Of a stretch of 64,000 nt of DNA, positions 11,765-22,325 are shown piece by piece (the stretch's first letter is position 1; every line of letters starts with the position of its first letter). Origin of the DNA: Sistotremastrum niveocremeum HHB9708. Taxonomy: Eukaryota > Basidiomycota > Agaricomycetes > Sistotremastrales > Sistotremastraceae. Location: positions 141,514 to 205,513 of the forward strand of contig KV419443.1 of the NCBI GenBank assembly GCA_001630475.1, given 5' to 3'. The position numbers and the translations under genes were made by a program. The notes under the pieces are model-generated. The model did not search any database and had not been told where the DNA came from. It saw only the letters and a list, made by a program, of their open reading frames with translations.

Positions 11765-12639
11765 GTCTGGAAGTGAGAGCTCTTCGGTCCTGATTTTGCG
11801 TTTGAAACATCGGATCGATGGGAACAGCTCATTCATAATCACGTTCTCGGATGTTTTGCCAGGATGCCATTTGAACTGAATCTACTCTTAAGCTCTCGCA
11901 ACCAAAGGTTCACATTGAAAAAAAGCACCTCGGCGATGTAGCCATTTGGACGACTGAACAGGCCGTTGAGCACCAGAGATACGTATTATGATACAGAGAG
12001 GATGTCAGAAAGTCAGTTCAGGTTTCGATCAGAGAGACTTGATTCATAGACAAGGATGAAACGAGAAAGACGGAACGAACCTACGGGCGCCTAAGCAAAG
12101 CAGGACGGCGTGCGGCATCCGGAATGAATTCCTTGCAAGAATGCATTCCATTTCCTTCACTCAGTTGAGCCCATCCTAGCCCTTGGACAAAGATGAAAAA
12201 CTCTTGCACAAGACTGCCAGTGATCGCAGTTGGCTCATCAATCATTGAGATCGTAGTTGATACAATTCCGACCCTGACCCACGTCGGGTCGATTGCCTCG
12301 CGGTTGCCATCTCGCCGGATGTGAGAAGCATCCACAATGGCATTCCTTCGCTATGCATATGGTTACACTTTCGAAGATCCTTAACGGGATATAGGAATAC
12401 CTCTTGACTACCGACAACGTGTATGACTCGCCGTATGTTTGTCACGGTCTTGTTCTTGCTGCGTAACCTAACAGGCCACGTGTTTACGAAGAGAATCGTT
12501 GGATTACCTCGTCTCACACCTGAAATTGATCTTTTTCATTGACAAACTGCAATCGGTCAAACATAAAAGTACTGATTCCCGCTACCGATTCTCCTGTGCT
12601 GTACATTTCGTCGAGTCGGCCCATCAGTGTGAAGAGTGC

Positions 12640-13602
12640 ATGGCTGCATCCTTTCACGAGTCTCTAGACTCTACATGTACACCTGCACATTGCCCCCCTT
12701 CGAATCTCCCGCCTTTCTCCGCTATCTCTCAGCCTTCGTCTATCGCCACGATCCCTGATAGCTCGATAAGGACAGCACGCCCGCATCTCGTTCTTCCTCC
12801 CGTACACACCGTTCGTGAGAAACGTCTTGCTCGTGAAGAGGAAGAAAAGCGACGGAAGCGAGGCGAAAATCGGACGGCCCGACAGAAGAAAGCTGATGAA
12901 AAATATCATGACAACGTCCGAGAAGCGTTGGAAAATCTGAAGGATACTCTCAGTGAGGGTCCCGCGGAACTTCCGACTACAATCAGTGAGGTTTATATCG
13001 CCGCTGGTCAAGCTAGCCTGTGAGTGCCATCGGGATCATGGACTGGTGTGAAGCTGAGGGCATCGAGCGGACAGAAAACTTTTCCGACAATGTGATAAAT
13101 ACGAACAGGATCATGGTTCGCACGACTGCAGGATATCACTCCATTCCGAATTTCTTAACTTCTGTGTGATAATCTAGAAGACTGGCTGACTGGGTGGGCA
13201 GGCGGACCCCCTTGCAAAGCCAAGACTGAGAGATTCACGACAAGCGACTCGGAGGATTCAGAGGACAGGCGTGAGTAAACTAGATTCCGTCATTTCAATC
13301 TATCCGACTCATTTCTTGCAGCGTCCGAGACGAGATGGTGCTCCGATCGTGCTTACGGTCCCAAAGTGCAACGTCAAGCTGAAAAGAAATACCGAGAACA
13401 TCGATCCGATGCGCTCCGCTGGCTGAGAAGGGTTGTCTTTTGGGGCCCATCTAGTCACAGTGTTTGCGAGGTGATAAAGCAGGCAAATGACGATATCAGG
13501 TAGCTTCTCTCCAATCATAACGCTGAACCTGACATTGACAAGCTGGTCTCCAGGTATTATCGAGAGACACTACGGGGACGCGGAGATATACCAGTCGCCT
13601 AA
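12640..13602 (+). CDS. Protein with two bHLH-like modules, gene 2
   Basis: Five exons (12640-13019, 13075-13115, 13178-13270, 13322-13499, 13554-13602) give 246 residues. The N-terminal segment (NLPPFSAIS, SSIRTA) matches gene 3, but the first intron of genes 1 and 3 is absent, so the first two exons are fused and shortened. Module A: basic REKRLAREEEEKRRKR, helix 1 YHDNVREALENLKDTL, helix 2 TTISEVYIAAGQASLKLFRQ. Module B: AEKKYREHRSDALRWLRRVV and VCEVIKQANDDIRYYRETL, ending IPVA. All splice phases equal those of genes 1 and 3. The first-exon start is the least certain part; the ATG at 12640 was chosen by alignment with gene 3. Confidence 0.68.
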
Positions 13603-14374
13603 TTTCGGAATCCGAAGTCGAAGAGACCTGCAGACTCGTGATGCGGTGCCAGATGCGAGCAGATTTTCATCTTCGCGCCTTCAATATACGACAATTCGTT
13701 GCTCAGAGTAATCGAGAATAACCGTGTCCATAATGAGCATGTCAATCTGAGAGGCTTTCCAAGACACTTTCGAATCGAAACTGCAAAGCGTCCTAGTTCG
13801 CTTTGACGAAGGCGACAAGCGTTTAGGCTTCCGGCACACACTCCCACAGTTGACTGTATTCGTTGAGGCAGTTCGGGTCCATCCTCAAGCGCCTGTAGAA
13901 TAGTCTAAGGAGGGTTGAAGAAGGGCGAAGTTTCGATGAAATTGAGTGCAGCCCAAACACTGGTACATAGAAAATCCGCTCCGCAGTCGGACCATTGCAT
14001 CGGACGGAAGTAGCCTTGGAAGTAGCTTGGTTTGCATCGTCGGGCGGTGATTTGAAGGCTGCATATGCTTGAACGAATGTTGTGAAAGGGTGGCATGCGC
14101 TGATTGTGCGTTCGATGTATGGATAAATCAGACTCGAGACCGAGTCTCTAGATAAGTCTAAGACACGAGATTCGACGCCGAAAGAACTTGTAGATCTGGA
14201 GGAATTCTTCTGCAGCGCATAGCGCAATTCCACGCTAGTGAAGTTAACGATTAAGCGTCGCAGTCCTGATATTAATATATTACAAGCAGAAATGACATCA
14301 GTCCTGTCGACGAGAGGATCAGCATGTAAAGTAAAGCCGCATTGTAGTAATCACATACCAGCCTCCCTAACATT
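13603..14374. other. 3' flank of two-module gene 2
   Basis: Begins with the 3' block shared by all three genes (AATCCGAAGTCGAAGAG at about 13609). A minus-strand open frame (13823-14233, 136 codons) has no recognised domain and no open paralogue in the other units; I do not call it a gene. Confidence 0.35.
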
Positions 14375-14915
14375 TCAAGACATGATATCATCCACGCTGC
14401 CGCCTCCTGGACCACTGCTCCACCAGAACCAACTCAAAGCTTTCCACCCAATCCACAATCCGATGATGCCCAAGACGACGTGAAGGATTATTCGAGTCTG
14501 GCGAGTGCCTCCACCTGTTCCGGAAGATAATGCGAGGGCTCGCGCGAAGCAAGTTGTAGTCGTTGGTAGGGAAATAAGTGAAATTGGAGAAGGTAATCGA
14601 CTTCGGGGCGGATGGGGAAGTCAATAGGTATTCGACTAAGTTATAGGGAATAGACGTACCCCTTCATACAGCATCAGATTCTGTCGCTCTGCGTCATCAT
14701 AAATGTCGCCATAAATGTCGTTGGTAACCTTTGAAGAACGGATTTCAGTCAAATTGATGATGGCCGTACAAGACCGAAACAAGAGGCGTAGAGAGACAAC
14801 GACGTACGCTTCGCAATGTCCGGATTTTGGCATGTAGGTGGTCCCGTTTCGTATCATTGGGAAGCTCGTCAGTATTTTCGGTCCATTTAGTCTGGTCACC
14901 GAGTGAAGTCGAAAA
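14375..14915 (-). pseudogene. BET1-like SNARE, copy 2, decayed
   Basis: All three exons of the family can be traced. Exon 1 keeps frame (ENTDELPNDTKRDHLHAKIR) but the start codon position reads TTT (about 14915-14913). Exon 2 (14728-14660) is open and carries a 12-bp tandem duplication giving NDIYGDIYDD. Exon 3 begins FSNFTYF and then shifts by one base, so the membrane segment is read out of frame. Three independent lesions make it a pseudogene. Its position convergent with two-module gene 2 repeats the arrangement of units A and C. Confidence 0.75.
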
Positions 14916-16261
14916 TGTCGTCCAGCAAACGAGTTTTTCAATCCTGACGTCGCGCTTGAGACCTCGAGTTGAGGGGAAACAGCTCAACCACATGCATGTT
15001 TCAGATATGGTCGCCAGAATGACAATCGGGATCTACGGAATTTGGTTGTAAGCACTCGCAACCAAAGGTTCGAATAGAAAATAAGCACCTCGGCGATGTA
15101 ACCACATGTAGGACTGAGCAGGCCGTTGAGCTGCTTGAGCACGATAGAAACGTCAAGAGATACAGATAGGATGTCAGAAAGGCATTCCAGGCTTGGAATG
15201 GAGAGAGGGGACCGATAGACAAGGATGAAACGAGAAAGACTGGGCGAACATACGGGCGTCTAAGTAAAGCAGGACGAATACGTGGACGCCGGAGTGTGTC
15301 GCCGAAATGCCCGAAACTGCCAAACATGCCACGACATCAAATGCTGTGCGCTTTACAAGTAACTCTTGCTCTTACTTGGCTTGCGAAGCCTTCGCTGCTT
15401 TTCTCTGGGAGTCGACCATATCAGAGATCTATGGATTACAGATGGCGTCAAAATTCTCTGTGACTCGCAGATTTAGCTGCATCTACTGTGAATCTTCGTT
15501 AGGCCTTGGAAAGCTCTGATGGTAGCCCGAATTTGTGTGGATGCGAGAGGGCGGGAGCCGATTAACAGGACAGGTCTGGCAATTCTGATATCCTGTTCTA
15601 CGGAAAGGGGATCAGTCAAAGGTTCGTCTCACGTTGATGGACCCCACAAAGTGAACAAGGCTCATTGTTCAGACAGGAGTCCAAGTGATCGCCCCGGTAT
15701 ACTCATTGCGTCTCATAGCAAATTCGTGATTGACTTTTCGCAAAACTTTGACTCTTGGGCCTCAGAGCACCTTCTCCGACCTCACGACGGGCTTCTTCGT
15801 CTGACACAAGGGCAGGGTCACTATTGTAACTCTCTTGTGAGTGTTCCTCCCTTCTTTCAGAAACGATCTAGCTGATTAATCTTCTCATCAGGCTTGAAAA
15901 CGAACGCGTTGGACTCAGACTCGTCCGCATCCCAATAGCCCCGGTATTTGAAATTTTTGACCACGTTGCCATGAACTTATGCCATGCTTACATAACATCA
16001 CCAGGTGCCAAGATTTTTAACGATCGCCTCAAAATTCCGTCTGCAGTGAAGTCGAACTGATCTTATGTCTATTCCTCGGAGATCCGCGTGTGGATGGTCT
16101 CTGTCATCTGATGGTTGTGCGCTAAGACTTCGAAACCTAACCTCGTTATCAGAAGCACATAGTGACCTATATACAACATCGTGCGACTCAGACTATCTCT
16201 ACTAGAATGCGAAAACGACACAGTTGGAAAATTCATCAATTGCGCGTACGCCGACAAATGT
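14916..16261. other. Stretch without a confident gene
   Basis: Joins unit B to unit C (border about 15290). Plus-strand open frames at 15307-15519 and 15519-15875 lack domains and do not correspond to open frames in unit A. Confidence 0.35.
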
Positions 16262-16806
16262 CTATGCGCGAGGCACCTGTCCAAGCAACTGGACCTGCTC
16301 ACGAAGCATACTGAAATTTAATCAGTCAATGGCTTCCCTTTTTCCAAGATTGAAAAGAAATCTGCCTACCGAATAGCTTCCGCAGCGCTGATATCAACGT
16401 CGGCTTTCACCCTTGGAATCACGCGAGGACCTTCACCGAGCGTCGCTCGCAGATGATTATCTGCGTCGGTGCGTCGCTTCCGACATGTTATTTCGGCCTT
16501 TCTTTGGGTTTGCTGGGCGACGGTCAATCCGTTTGGGTCCTTGAAGCCTTCACTGTCTATCATAGATGTGTCAATAATGATAAATATATTTCTTGGCGAT
16601 CACTCACTGTCGACAACATTGTGGAATTCGGGAACCATGTTGCCATAAGGCACGAAGTTCGGATGCGTATATTGTGGGAATCCATTGATTGGAGGATTGA
16701 AATTGTTATCCCAACCTGCTTCCGGAATTGAGATGTGTGACAAGCCGAACTCGTCACGAGCATGCTCACCAGCTGGATAAGATGAGCTTGTGTTGCCGTT
16801 GTTCAT
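16262..16806 (-). CDS. Small single-module bHLH-like protein, copy 2
   Basis: Exons 16806-16770, 16715-16608, 16556-16370 and 16310-16262 join to 126 residues with phases identical to the copy at 6664-7219. The module reads KAEITCRKRR, helix 1 TDADNHLRATL, loop GEGPRVIPRVK, helix 2 DISAAEAIRMLREQVQLLG, tail QVPRA. The N-terminus (NNGNTSSSYPAG) is Asn/Ser rich. The basic region plus two amphipathic helices suggests DNA binding as a dimer, by inference. Because this and its paralogue keep full reading frames through four exons while the nearby BET1 copies decay, the gene is probably under selection. Its promoter holds the densest TCGAACCA cluster in the window. Confidence 0.7.
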
Positions 16807-16914
16807 TGTTGAAAGAGAGATATGACACTGTTGATGAGGGAGCATCCGGAGAACGGGCCCAGTTATATAGAGGATGCATGATCTCAGTGTAGCAGACAAG
16901 CCGCCGAAGCCTGA

Positions 16915-17065
16915 AGGCTAGAGAGCATCGAATCGAAAGCGTCGAACGAGGAACATCGAACCAAAGAGATCGAACCAGATGTATCGACCGAGCAGCATCG
17001 AACAAGAGGTTTCGAACCAAAGACATCGAACCAAAGACATCGAACCAGAAATATCGAGCCAATAG
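16915..17065 (-). promoter_or_regulatory. TCGAACCA motif array upstream of small bHLH-like copy 2
   Basis: Five exact TCGAACCA words and several variants lie within about 130 bp, some as direct AAAGACATCGAACC repeats. The array is about 110-260 bp upstream of the ATG at 16806, the same place as the cluster in unit A, although the internal repeat structure differs. Confidence 0.55.
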
Positions 17066-18680
17066 GAAATAACAAGAGCAAATACCAGATATATTGCGAA
17101 TACTTTCTACGACCATGCTTATAGTAGCCTACCTTTGACCGGGTCTTTGTCGGGCAGGATTGCAAAGGTGCAGCGCATCAAACAAAGTACACCAGAAATC
17201 ATACAGAAACATTCCGGTGATCATTGAAGGCTAGATAGGACGGACTTAATGTTCCTGAATTTCTTGCAGCGTGAAAGCTGGCCAGTCTTGAATTGGATAC
17301 TTTGCGATAGACAGCGCGATCCTCCCTTGTGTGAGCCCCTTGTTGAGACAGAGATTGAGAAAAAAATCAATAAATGCCCACTACTACATGACACGAAATC
17401 ACAGCTATCAAATATGTATACTTTGAACAGAGGACTCGCGCTCTAGCGCTGTGTTCTTCTCACACGGAGCGCAAAAACGGACATGGGCGTTTCCACGGAA
17501 TTCCGACCTCCTGTCCTTAGGTGTACAAGAAAGTGGTAGGTCTTCGAATATTCAGAGAGGTTCTGAGAAAGAAGTCAAACCGTCTGATTGGCGGACCAAT
17601 TCGGGCTACATTACAAGTGTGAAAGCATTTCTAAGCCGGTGTGGCCCGCTCCGTCCAGCTAGAAGTAGAATGACTAGGGTCATCAAGCAAAAGTCTCCAA
17701 TTCCGCGCATACTTCCTTCACAGATATTAGGTCAGGACTCGGATCATTGGAAGCAGCAATAGAGAAGTGTGCTCATACGTGCCAGTATTAGTAACACTGC
17801 ACTTCGAGATTATCTAAATCAAAATGCTGTCAGAGATATGACTGCAAAGTACACAGCCTCAGTTGATGCACTGGCATCCGGGGTTAGAATCACCTTCTTG
17901 GCCATGATACGGGAAGCGCTTAGTGCCCTTGATCTCTGTACCTTGCTGGAATCAGGACCGCATGAATTCAAAGCGCTCCTAAACTGACGCCGTTCATGGG
18001 TGCCGACTCCGGTGGGCTTTCATGCTGAAAAAAGCTGAACAGGGCCACAAGATGGTCTAGTAGCTCAGACGCGCGTTCAATGGTACAAGTCTCGGGGAAG
18101 TGGGTTGATCGCGTTGCGACAATCGCATGGGAGTACAGTATACGTAGTGTCTGCACTGGGGCAAGTCGGAAGTCGGAACGGAATGAATCATATCCACCCC
18201 TTCAACTAGTAAGCCAATGCGGATTGTTGGCAGAAGTTTGCACAGAGCTGAGCGCGGTTGGCTCACCAGGATTACGTCCCAGACGTCTTTACATACATCC
18301 ATGACCCTGAACGACGCCGCAACGGGGTCCAATCTCGCCGAATACTGTATGAGGCTGAAGCCTCCACGACGCCATTTCCTTTGCCAGGAAGGCACTTCCG
18401 GTGAAAAGAATCTGAAAACATGTATGATCCAGCGCGTACAGTATGTGGACTCGCCACATTTTCGTCATGCTCTTACTGTTGAGCCTAGCAGGCCACGTGT
18501 TACTGAGGGAATAAGTGGGTACCGTCGTCTCCCATGCCCGATGGAGTATTAAGGCTGACAGATTTTATTTAAGCAAAGAAAGTATGGCTCCTACTACCGA
18601 TCATTGATCGGCTGTGTTCCCCGATGATTTGGCTTATCACCAAGGAGGATGCTTCCGCAGTAGCATGGCTGCGCTGAATC
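17066..18680. other. Spacer between divergent bHLH-like genes
   Basis: Short open frames on both strands (for example 17451-17762, 17968-18156 and 18057-18395) have no domain and are not open in unit A. The 18240-18560 part matches 12170-12517 in unit B, so it may be the relic of a lost gene. Nothing is called. Confidence 0.3.
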
Positions 18681-18686
18681 GATGCT

Positions 18687-18775
18687 ATGTGGTTCAATCG
18701 ATCTTGTTCGAGGGATAGAGGTTCGAACATCACTGGTTCGAGCGAATCTGATGCGATCATCTCCGGTGACGTGAA
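18687..18775 (+). promoter_or_regulatory. TGGTTCGA-type motif cluster upstream of two-module gene 3
   Basis: One exact TGGTTCGA plus near matches (TGGTTCAA, AGGTTCGA, TTGTTCGA) lie about 115-200 bp before the ATG at 18889, aligned with the block before gene 1. Confidence 0.45.
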
Positions 18776-18888
18776 AGGAAACTAGGAAGCTTGGCGGAGA
18801 AGGTCAGAGAGTATAAGATTGAAAAGGTCGGCAACGCCAGCTTCAATCTTCCTTCGTCACCGACGCCTTCATTAGAGAGCTCTTTTCT

Positions 18889-19979
18889 ATGATCATGGAC
18901 TTTACATTCGGCCACCTCCCAGATTCGGCAGCGCCTTATAGCAACCATCAATTTTTCCCTCTGTCTACGGACTCGACACCTACGCATTGGCACCCTCCGA
19001 CTCTACCGCCTTTCTCAGCCATCTCCCGACCTTCTTTGACCCCTACGGTTCCCAATAGCTCGATACGCACAACACAGTCGGTTTCCGATCCAGGTGAATG
19101 TCTTCAGAGTTGTTGACGTATTCAAAAATCTCAGCGTATCTGAGAAAGACTCAAACCCAGATCCCGTTCTTCCTCCCGTACAAACGGTTCGAGAAAGACG
19201 CCTTGCCCGAGAAAAGGAAGAAAAGGAAGAAAAGCGACGGAAGCAAGTCGAAAAACGGAAGGTCCGACAGAAGAAAGCCGATACAAAATATCATGGCAAC
19301 CTCCGAGAAGCGTTGGAAGAGCTCAAGGATACTCTCAGTGAAGGTCCCGGAGAATGTCCAACTACAATTAGTGAGGTGTACATCGCCGCCGGTGAAGCTG
19401 TTATGTGATTGCCATCGCTACTCTGACTCAATATCGAGCTGATGGCATCGAGAGAGCAGAAAACTTCACCGACAAGATTGTGAGATCGATCCGGATGAAG
19501 GTTCGCACACCTGCCTGATATTATCACTCCACTTCAAATCTCATATCTTCTGTATGCTAATGTAGAAGATTTCCTCTCCCGTCGGGCAGGCGAACCACCT
19601 CACAAGTCAAACCATCGACAGTCCACAGCAAGCGATTCGGAGGAGTCAGATGATAGGCGTGAGTGACCGAAATGCCATCATTGAAATCTACCTGATGCAG
19701 TTGTTGAAGCGTCCAAGAGGAGACGGCGCTCCGATCATGCTGACGGTGCGAAAGCGCAACGTCAAGCTGAAAGCAATTATCGAGAACATAGATCTGATGC
19801 GCTGCGTTGGCTCAGCAACGTTGTAATGTCATATGGAGGTGTTTGCAAAGTGATACATGAGGCGAATGAAAGCATCAAGTACGTTCTCCAATCACAACGC
19901 TAGACATAACATTGACAAGCTGGTGTACAGGGCATATCGAGCAGATATTCGGGTACGCGGAGAATCACCAGTCGCATGA
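18889..19979 (+). CDS. Protein with two bHLH-like modules, gene 3
   Basis: Six exons (18889-19093, 19149-19404, 19460-19500, 19566-19658, 19710-19878, 19931-19979) join in phase to 270 residues. Module A: EKRKVRQKKADTKYHGN, helix 1 LREALEELKDTL, loop SEGPGECPTT, helix 2 ISEVYIAAGEAVIKLHRQD. Module B: AESNYREHRSDALRWLSNVV, loop, VCKVIHEANESIKAYRADI, ending ESPVA. The linker between the modules is Ser/Asp/Glu rich (TASDSEESDDR). The donor after module A is a weaker gtgatt. A nearby second ATG at 18895 is an alternative start. All three genes end in the same Pro-Val-Ala tail. Function is inferred as a transcription factor-like regulator; no canonical bHLH match was run. Confidence 0.72.
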
Positions 19980-20691
19980 GTACACCAAAATCCGAAGTCG
20001 AAGAGGTCCGGAGAAGTCATGCCGGGCGGATGCGGGCAGATTTCCATCTTCATGCTTTCAATGTACGACAATTCTTGACTCAGTGTAACCGGTCAGATCT
20101 CGAACCCATCATCCACGCGTTCAGTCGGGAGGCATCCGATGATGTAATCAGATCTACCTTGACCTCAATTCGCTGCCATGAAGACGAAGATGAATGAGAG
20201 CGCATAACGTCTTGAGGGACACACTTCGGCATTCAAGATTATTCGTTGAGATTGATGGATCCATTCTCGAGCGGAGTCGAGCCCAAGGCGAAATTTGACG
20301 AATCTGAAATCGATGGCAGATTCGCAACGACCGCGCAGAGAAATAAGCTTGGGATGCAACGTCGATCCGGGTTTCGAGGAGCTCAACCGAAGTGATGGCT
20401 CTAAAGGCGGGATCGCGTTCTCAACATCCGTGTATCAAACTTGGGGGGAAGTGAAAGGGGGAGGTTCGATTGTCATATACGATTTTCGGCGGCGAAATAA
20501 ATTGAGAAGGGAACGCACGCTTTCATGTCGCGCAAAGCTCAGCCTTACGCGAGTGAAATCGTACACTAGGCATCGCAGCCTTGATATTGACATAGTACAA
20601 GTAGAAACAATATTAGCACTGTTGACAAGAGGATCAGGATGAAAAGCAGAATCGAATCATAGTGATCACGTACTTGTATCCATCAACCATT

Positions 20692-21214
20692 TCAAGACAT
20701 TACATCTTCCACGCTGCCGCCTCCCGTCGCACTGCTCCACCAGAACCACCCCAAAGCCTTCCAACCTATCCACAGTCCGATAATGCCCAAGACGACGTAA
20801 AGGATTATTCGCGTCTGACGAGTGCCTCCGCCTGTTGCGGAAGATAATCCGAAAGCTCGAGCAAAGCGGGTTGTAGTTGTCGATAGGGAATGGGTGAAAT
20901 TGGAGAAGGTATTCGACTTCGGGTCATGGGGGAGTCAGTATGTGATCAGAGGCAGGAGGTGGTGGTGGACGTACACCTTCATCCAACATCAGATTCTGTC
21001 GCTCCGCATCATCGTATATGTCGTTGGTGACCTTCAAACGAGAAACATCAATCGAGATGTCCAAAGCCGTACAAGACCGAAAGGAGAGGAATAGAGAACG
21101 ACGTACGCCTCGCAATGTCCGGATCTTCGCATGTAAATCATCCAGTCTCGTATCGTTCTGCAATTCATAAGTGTCCTCAGTCGATCCTGTCTGACCGCCG
21201 CGTGATGTTGACAT
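20692..21214 (-). CDS. BET1: BET1-like Qc-SNARE, the only whole copy of three
   Basis: Three exons (21214-21107, 21031-20975, 20916-20692; both introns phase 0) give 129 residues, close to the usual 118-142 of BET1. The N-terminus is short and polar. A SNARE-like heptad region runs from LDDLHAKIRTLRG through DDAERQNLMLDEG and FSNFTHSLS to FARAFGLSS. A C-terminal membrane anchor (about residues 92-115, ILYVVLGIIGLWIGWKAL) is followed by a short tail. BET1 is a Qc-SNARE for ER-to-Golgi vesicle fusion. The NDIYDDAERQNLML part corresponds to the TQN-containing core of known BET1 proteins. As the other two copies are damaged, this is probably the working gene. It is convergent with two-module gene 3. 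Confidence 0.7.
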
Positions 21215-22325
21215 TGTCGTCCAGAAAGGCGAGCTTTTCGATCCTGATTCCGGGACTCAGATCTCAGGTCTATGAGGATGGAGGAAGGGAGCAGAGTCGA
21301 CGTTTCAGGTATTCGTGATGAGTGATACTTGACTATCTTCCAAATTTCCTACAGAGCACTGTTAATAAGAGCTTCAGGGATGAGATGATCGCCTCAGCAT
21401 CATGACCGGTCAAGGGTACGTCATCGGCAAATGCCGGTATATCAGGTAGGTGTGGTGGGTTGTCGAAGAGGTCCTTAAATAAAAAAAGTAACGATTTTTT
21501 TTATTGTTTCTACAGGCTTATAACTAGGTTTGGTACTATACATGAGTAAACCCAACATGTTTTGCACCCTCTCGTCATGTCCACAGTCGTAGGCACCTGG
21601 ATTGACCCTTATTTGGATCTTCGGGTGGCGATAAACTAAGGTCCGGGATCGGCAGCATTTCAATCTCCGACGGCATCTCGGAGATAAAGGACATAAGCGG
21701 ACATGACCGTCGGCTACGGAGATAAGGCCTCCTAAATAGGCTAATCGCCGAGGTGGGTAGTCGCCGAGGGGCTTCATAAAAAAAAGACCTGATATACAAA
21801 AAAAAAAAAAAAAGGCCCCTTGTGACCGGTAGTACGCACTCAATAGGCTGTTAAAGCAGATGAATAGGTATCACAACAAAAGCTTGAAGTCAAAAGGGTG
21901 TTACAGGTTCTGGTTCGACAGGTGGGGGCGATGGTCAAGAATAAGGCGAGCAGCACGACGCAGACGATGAGCACGGGCGTCTAACCACCGCGGGATCAAA
22001 TTGGGATTACGTGGACGTCAGCCGCAGATTTTTCACTGTCGCTCATAATCAAGACGGCCTCGCTATCACTATTGGGATAACATTCTGAACTTTGGGTGGG
22101 ATGCGATGCTCAGGTTCGATATATCATTTTCTATGACCAAACCTATTTTCTGACCTTGCCAGTCGCACTCAATATATATTGAAGGCCTAGGGACACGTTT
22201 TCATACTGCCCTCAAAATGCCAACGCAAAGCTAGAATTTCAAGGCCTCACAAGACATCGCTGGGCGGAGCTCCCTATAAGCCCGAAACCCTAGACACGAT
22301 TCCCTATCCAACTGGACTCAATGCC
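21215..22325. other. Intergenic stretch with homopolymer runs
   Basis: No convincing gene. Oligo-T/A runs occur near 21478-21500 and 21775-21815 (a run of about 17 A). A minus-strand open frame spans 21475-21843, but it includes the homopolymers and has no domain. Confidence 0.35.

Larger units (their letters stand above)
5740..12110. repeat. Segmental duplication, unit A
   Basis: Collinear with unit C (15.3-21.4 kb). Matching landmarks are 5775/15327, small bHLH-like gene 6664-7219/16262-16806, two-module gene 9388-10563/18889-19979 and BET1 11236/20692. Spacing is conserved to within about 100-200 bp. The 3' border is set by a block near 12060-12110 (GAAACGAGAAAGAC) that recurs near 15228-15280. 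Divergence is clearly visible, so the duplication is not recent. Exact borders need an alignment. Confidence 0.6.
12111..15290. repeat. Segmental duplication, short unit B
   Basis: Contains a two-module bHLH-like gene and a BET1 relic in the same order and orientation as units A and C, but no small bHLH-like gene. A block at 12222-12500 (with CACGTGGCCTG) recurs near 18240-18510. The right end repeats the end of unit A (GAAACGAGAAAGAC near 15228). Confidence 0.55.
15291..21400. repeat. Segmental duplication, unit C
   Basis: Collinear with unit A: small bHLH-like gene, about 2.1 kb spacer, divergent two-module gene, convergent BET1. It is the only unit in which every gene is whole. Confidence 0.6.

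Noticed and set aside
13823-14233. 136-codon minus-strand frame, considered as a C-terminal part of a zinc-cluster regulator
   Set aside because: No Cys6 motif nearby and no counterpart in units A or C; the resemblance was only a general helix-rich look.
21775-21815. A17 run as the tail of a retroposed copy
   Set aside because: No recognisable coding or SINE-like sequence precedes it and no flanking duplication was found.
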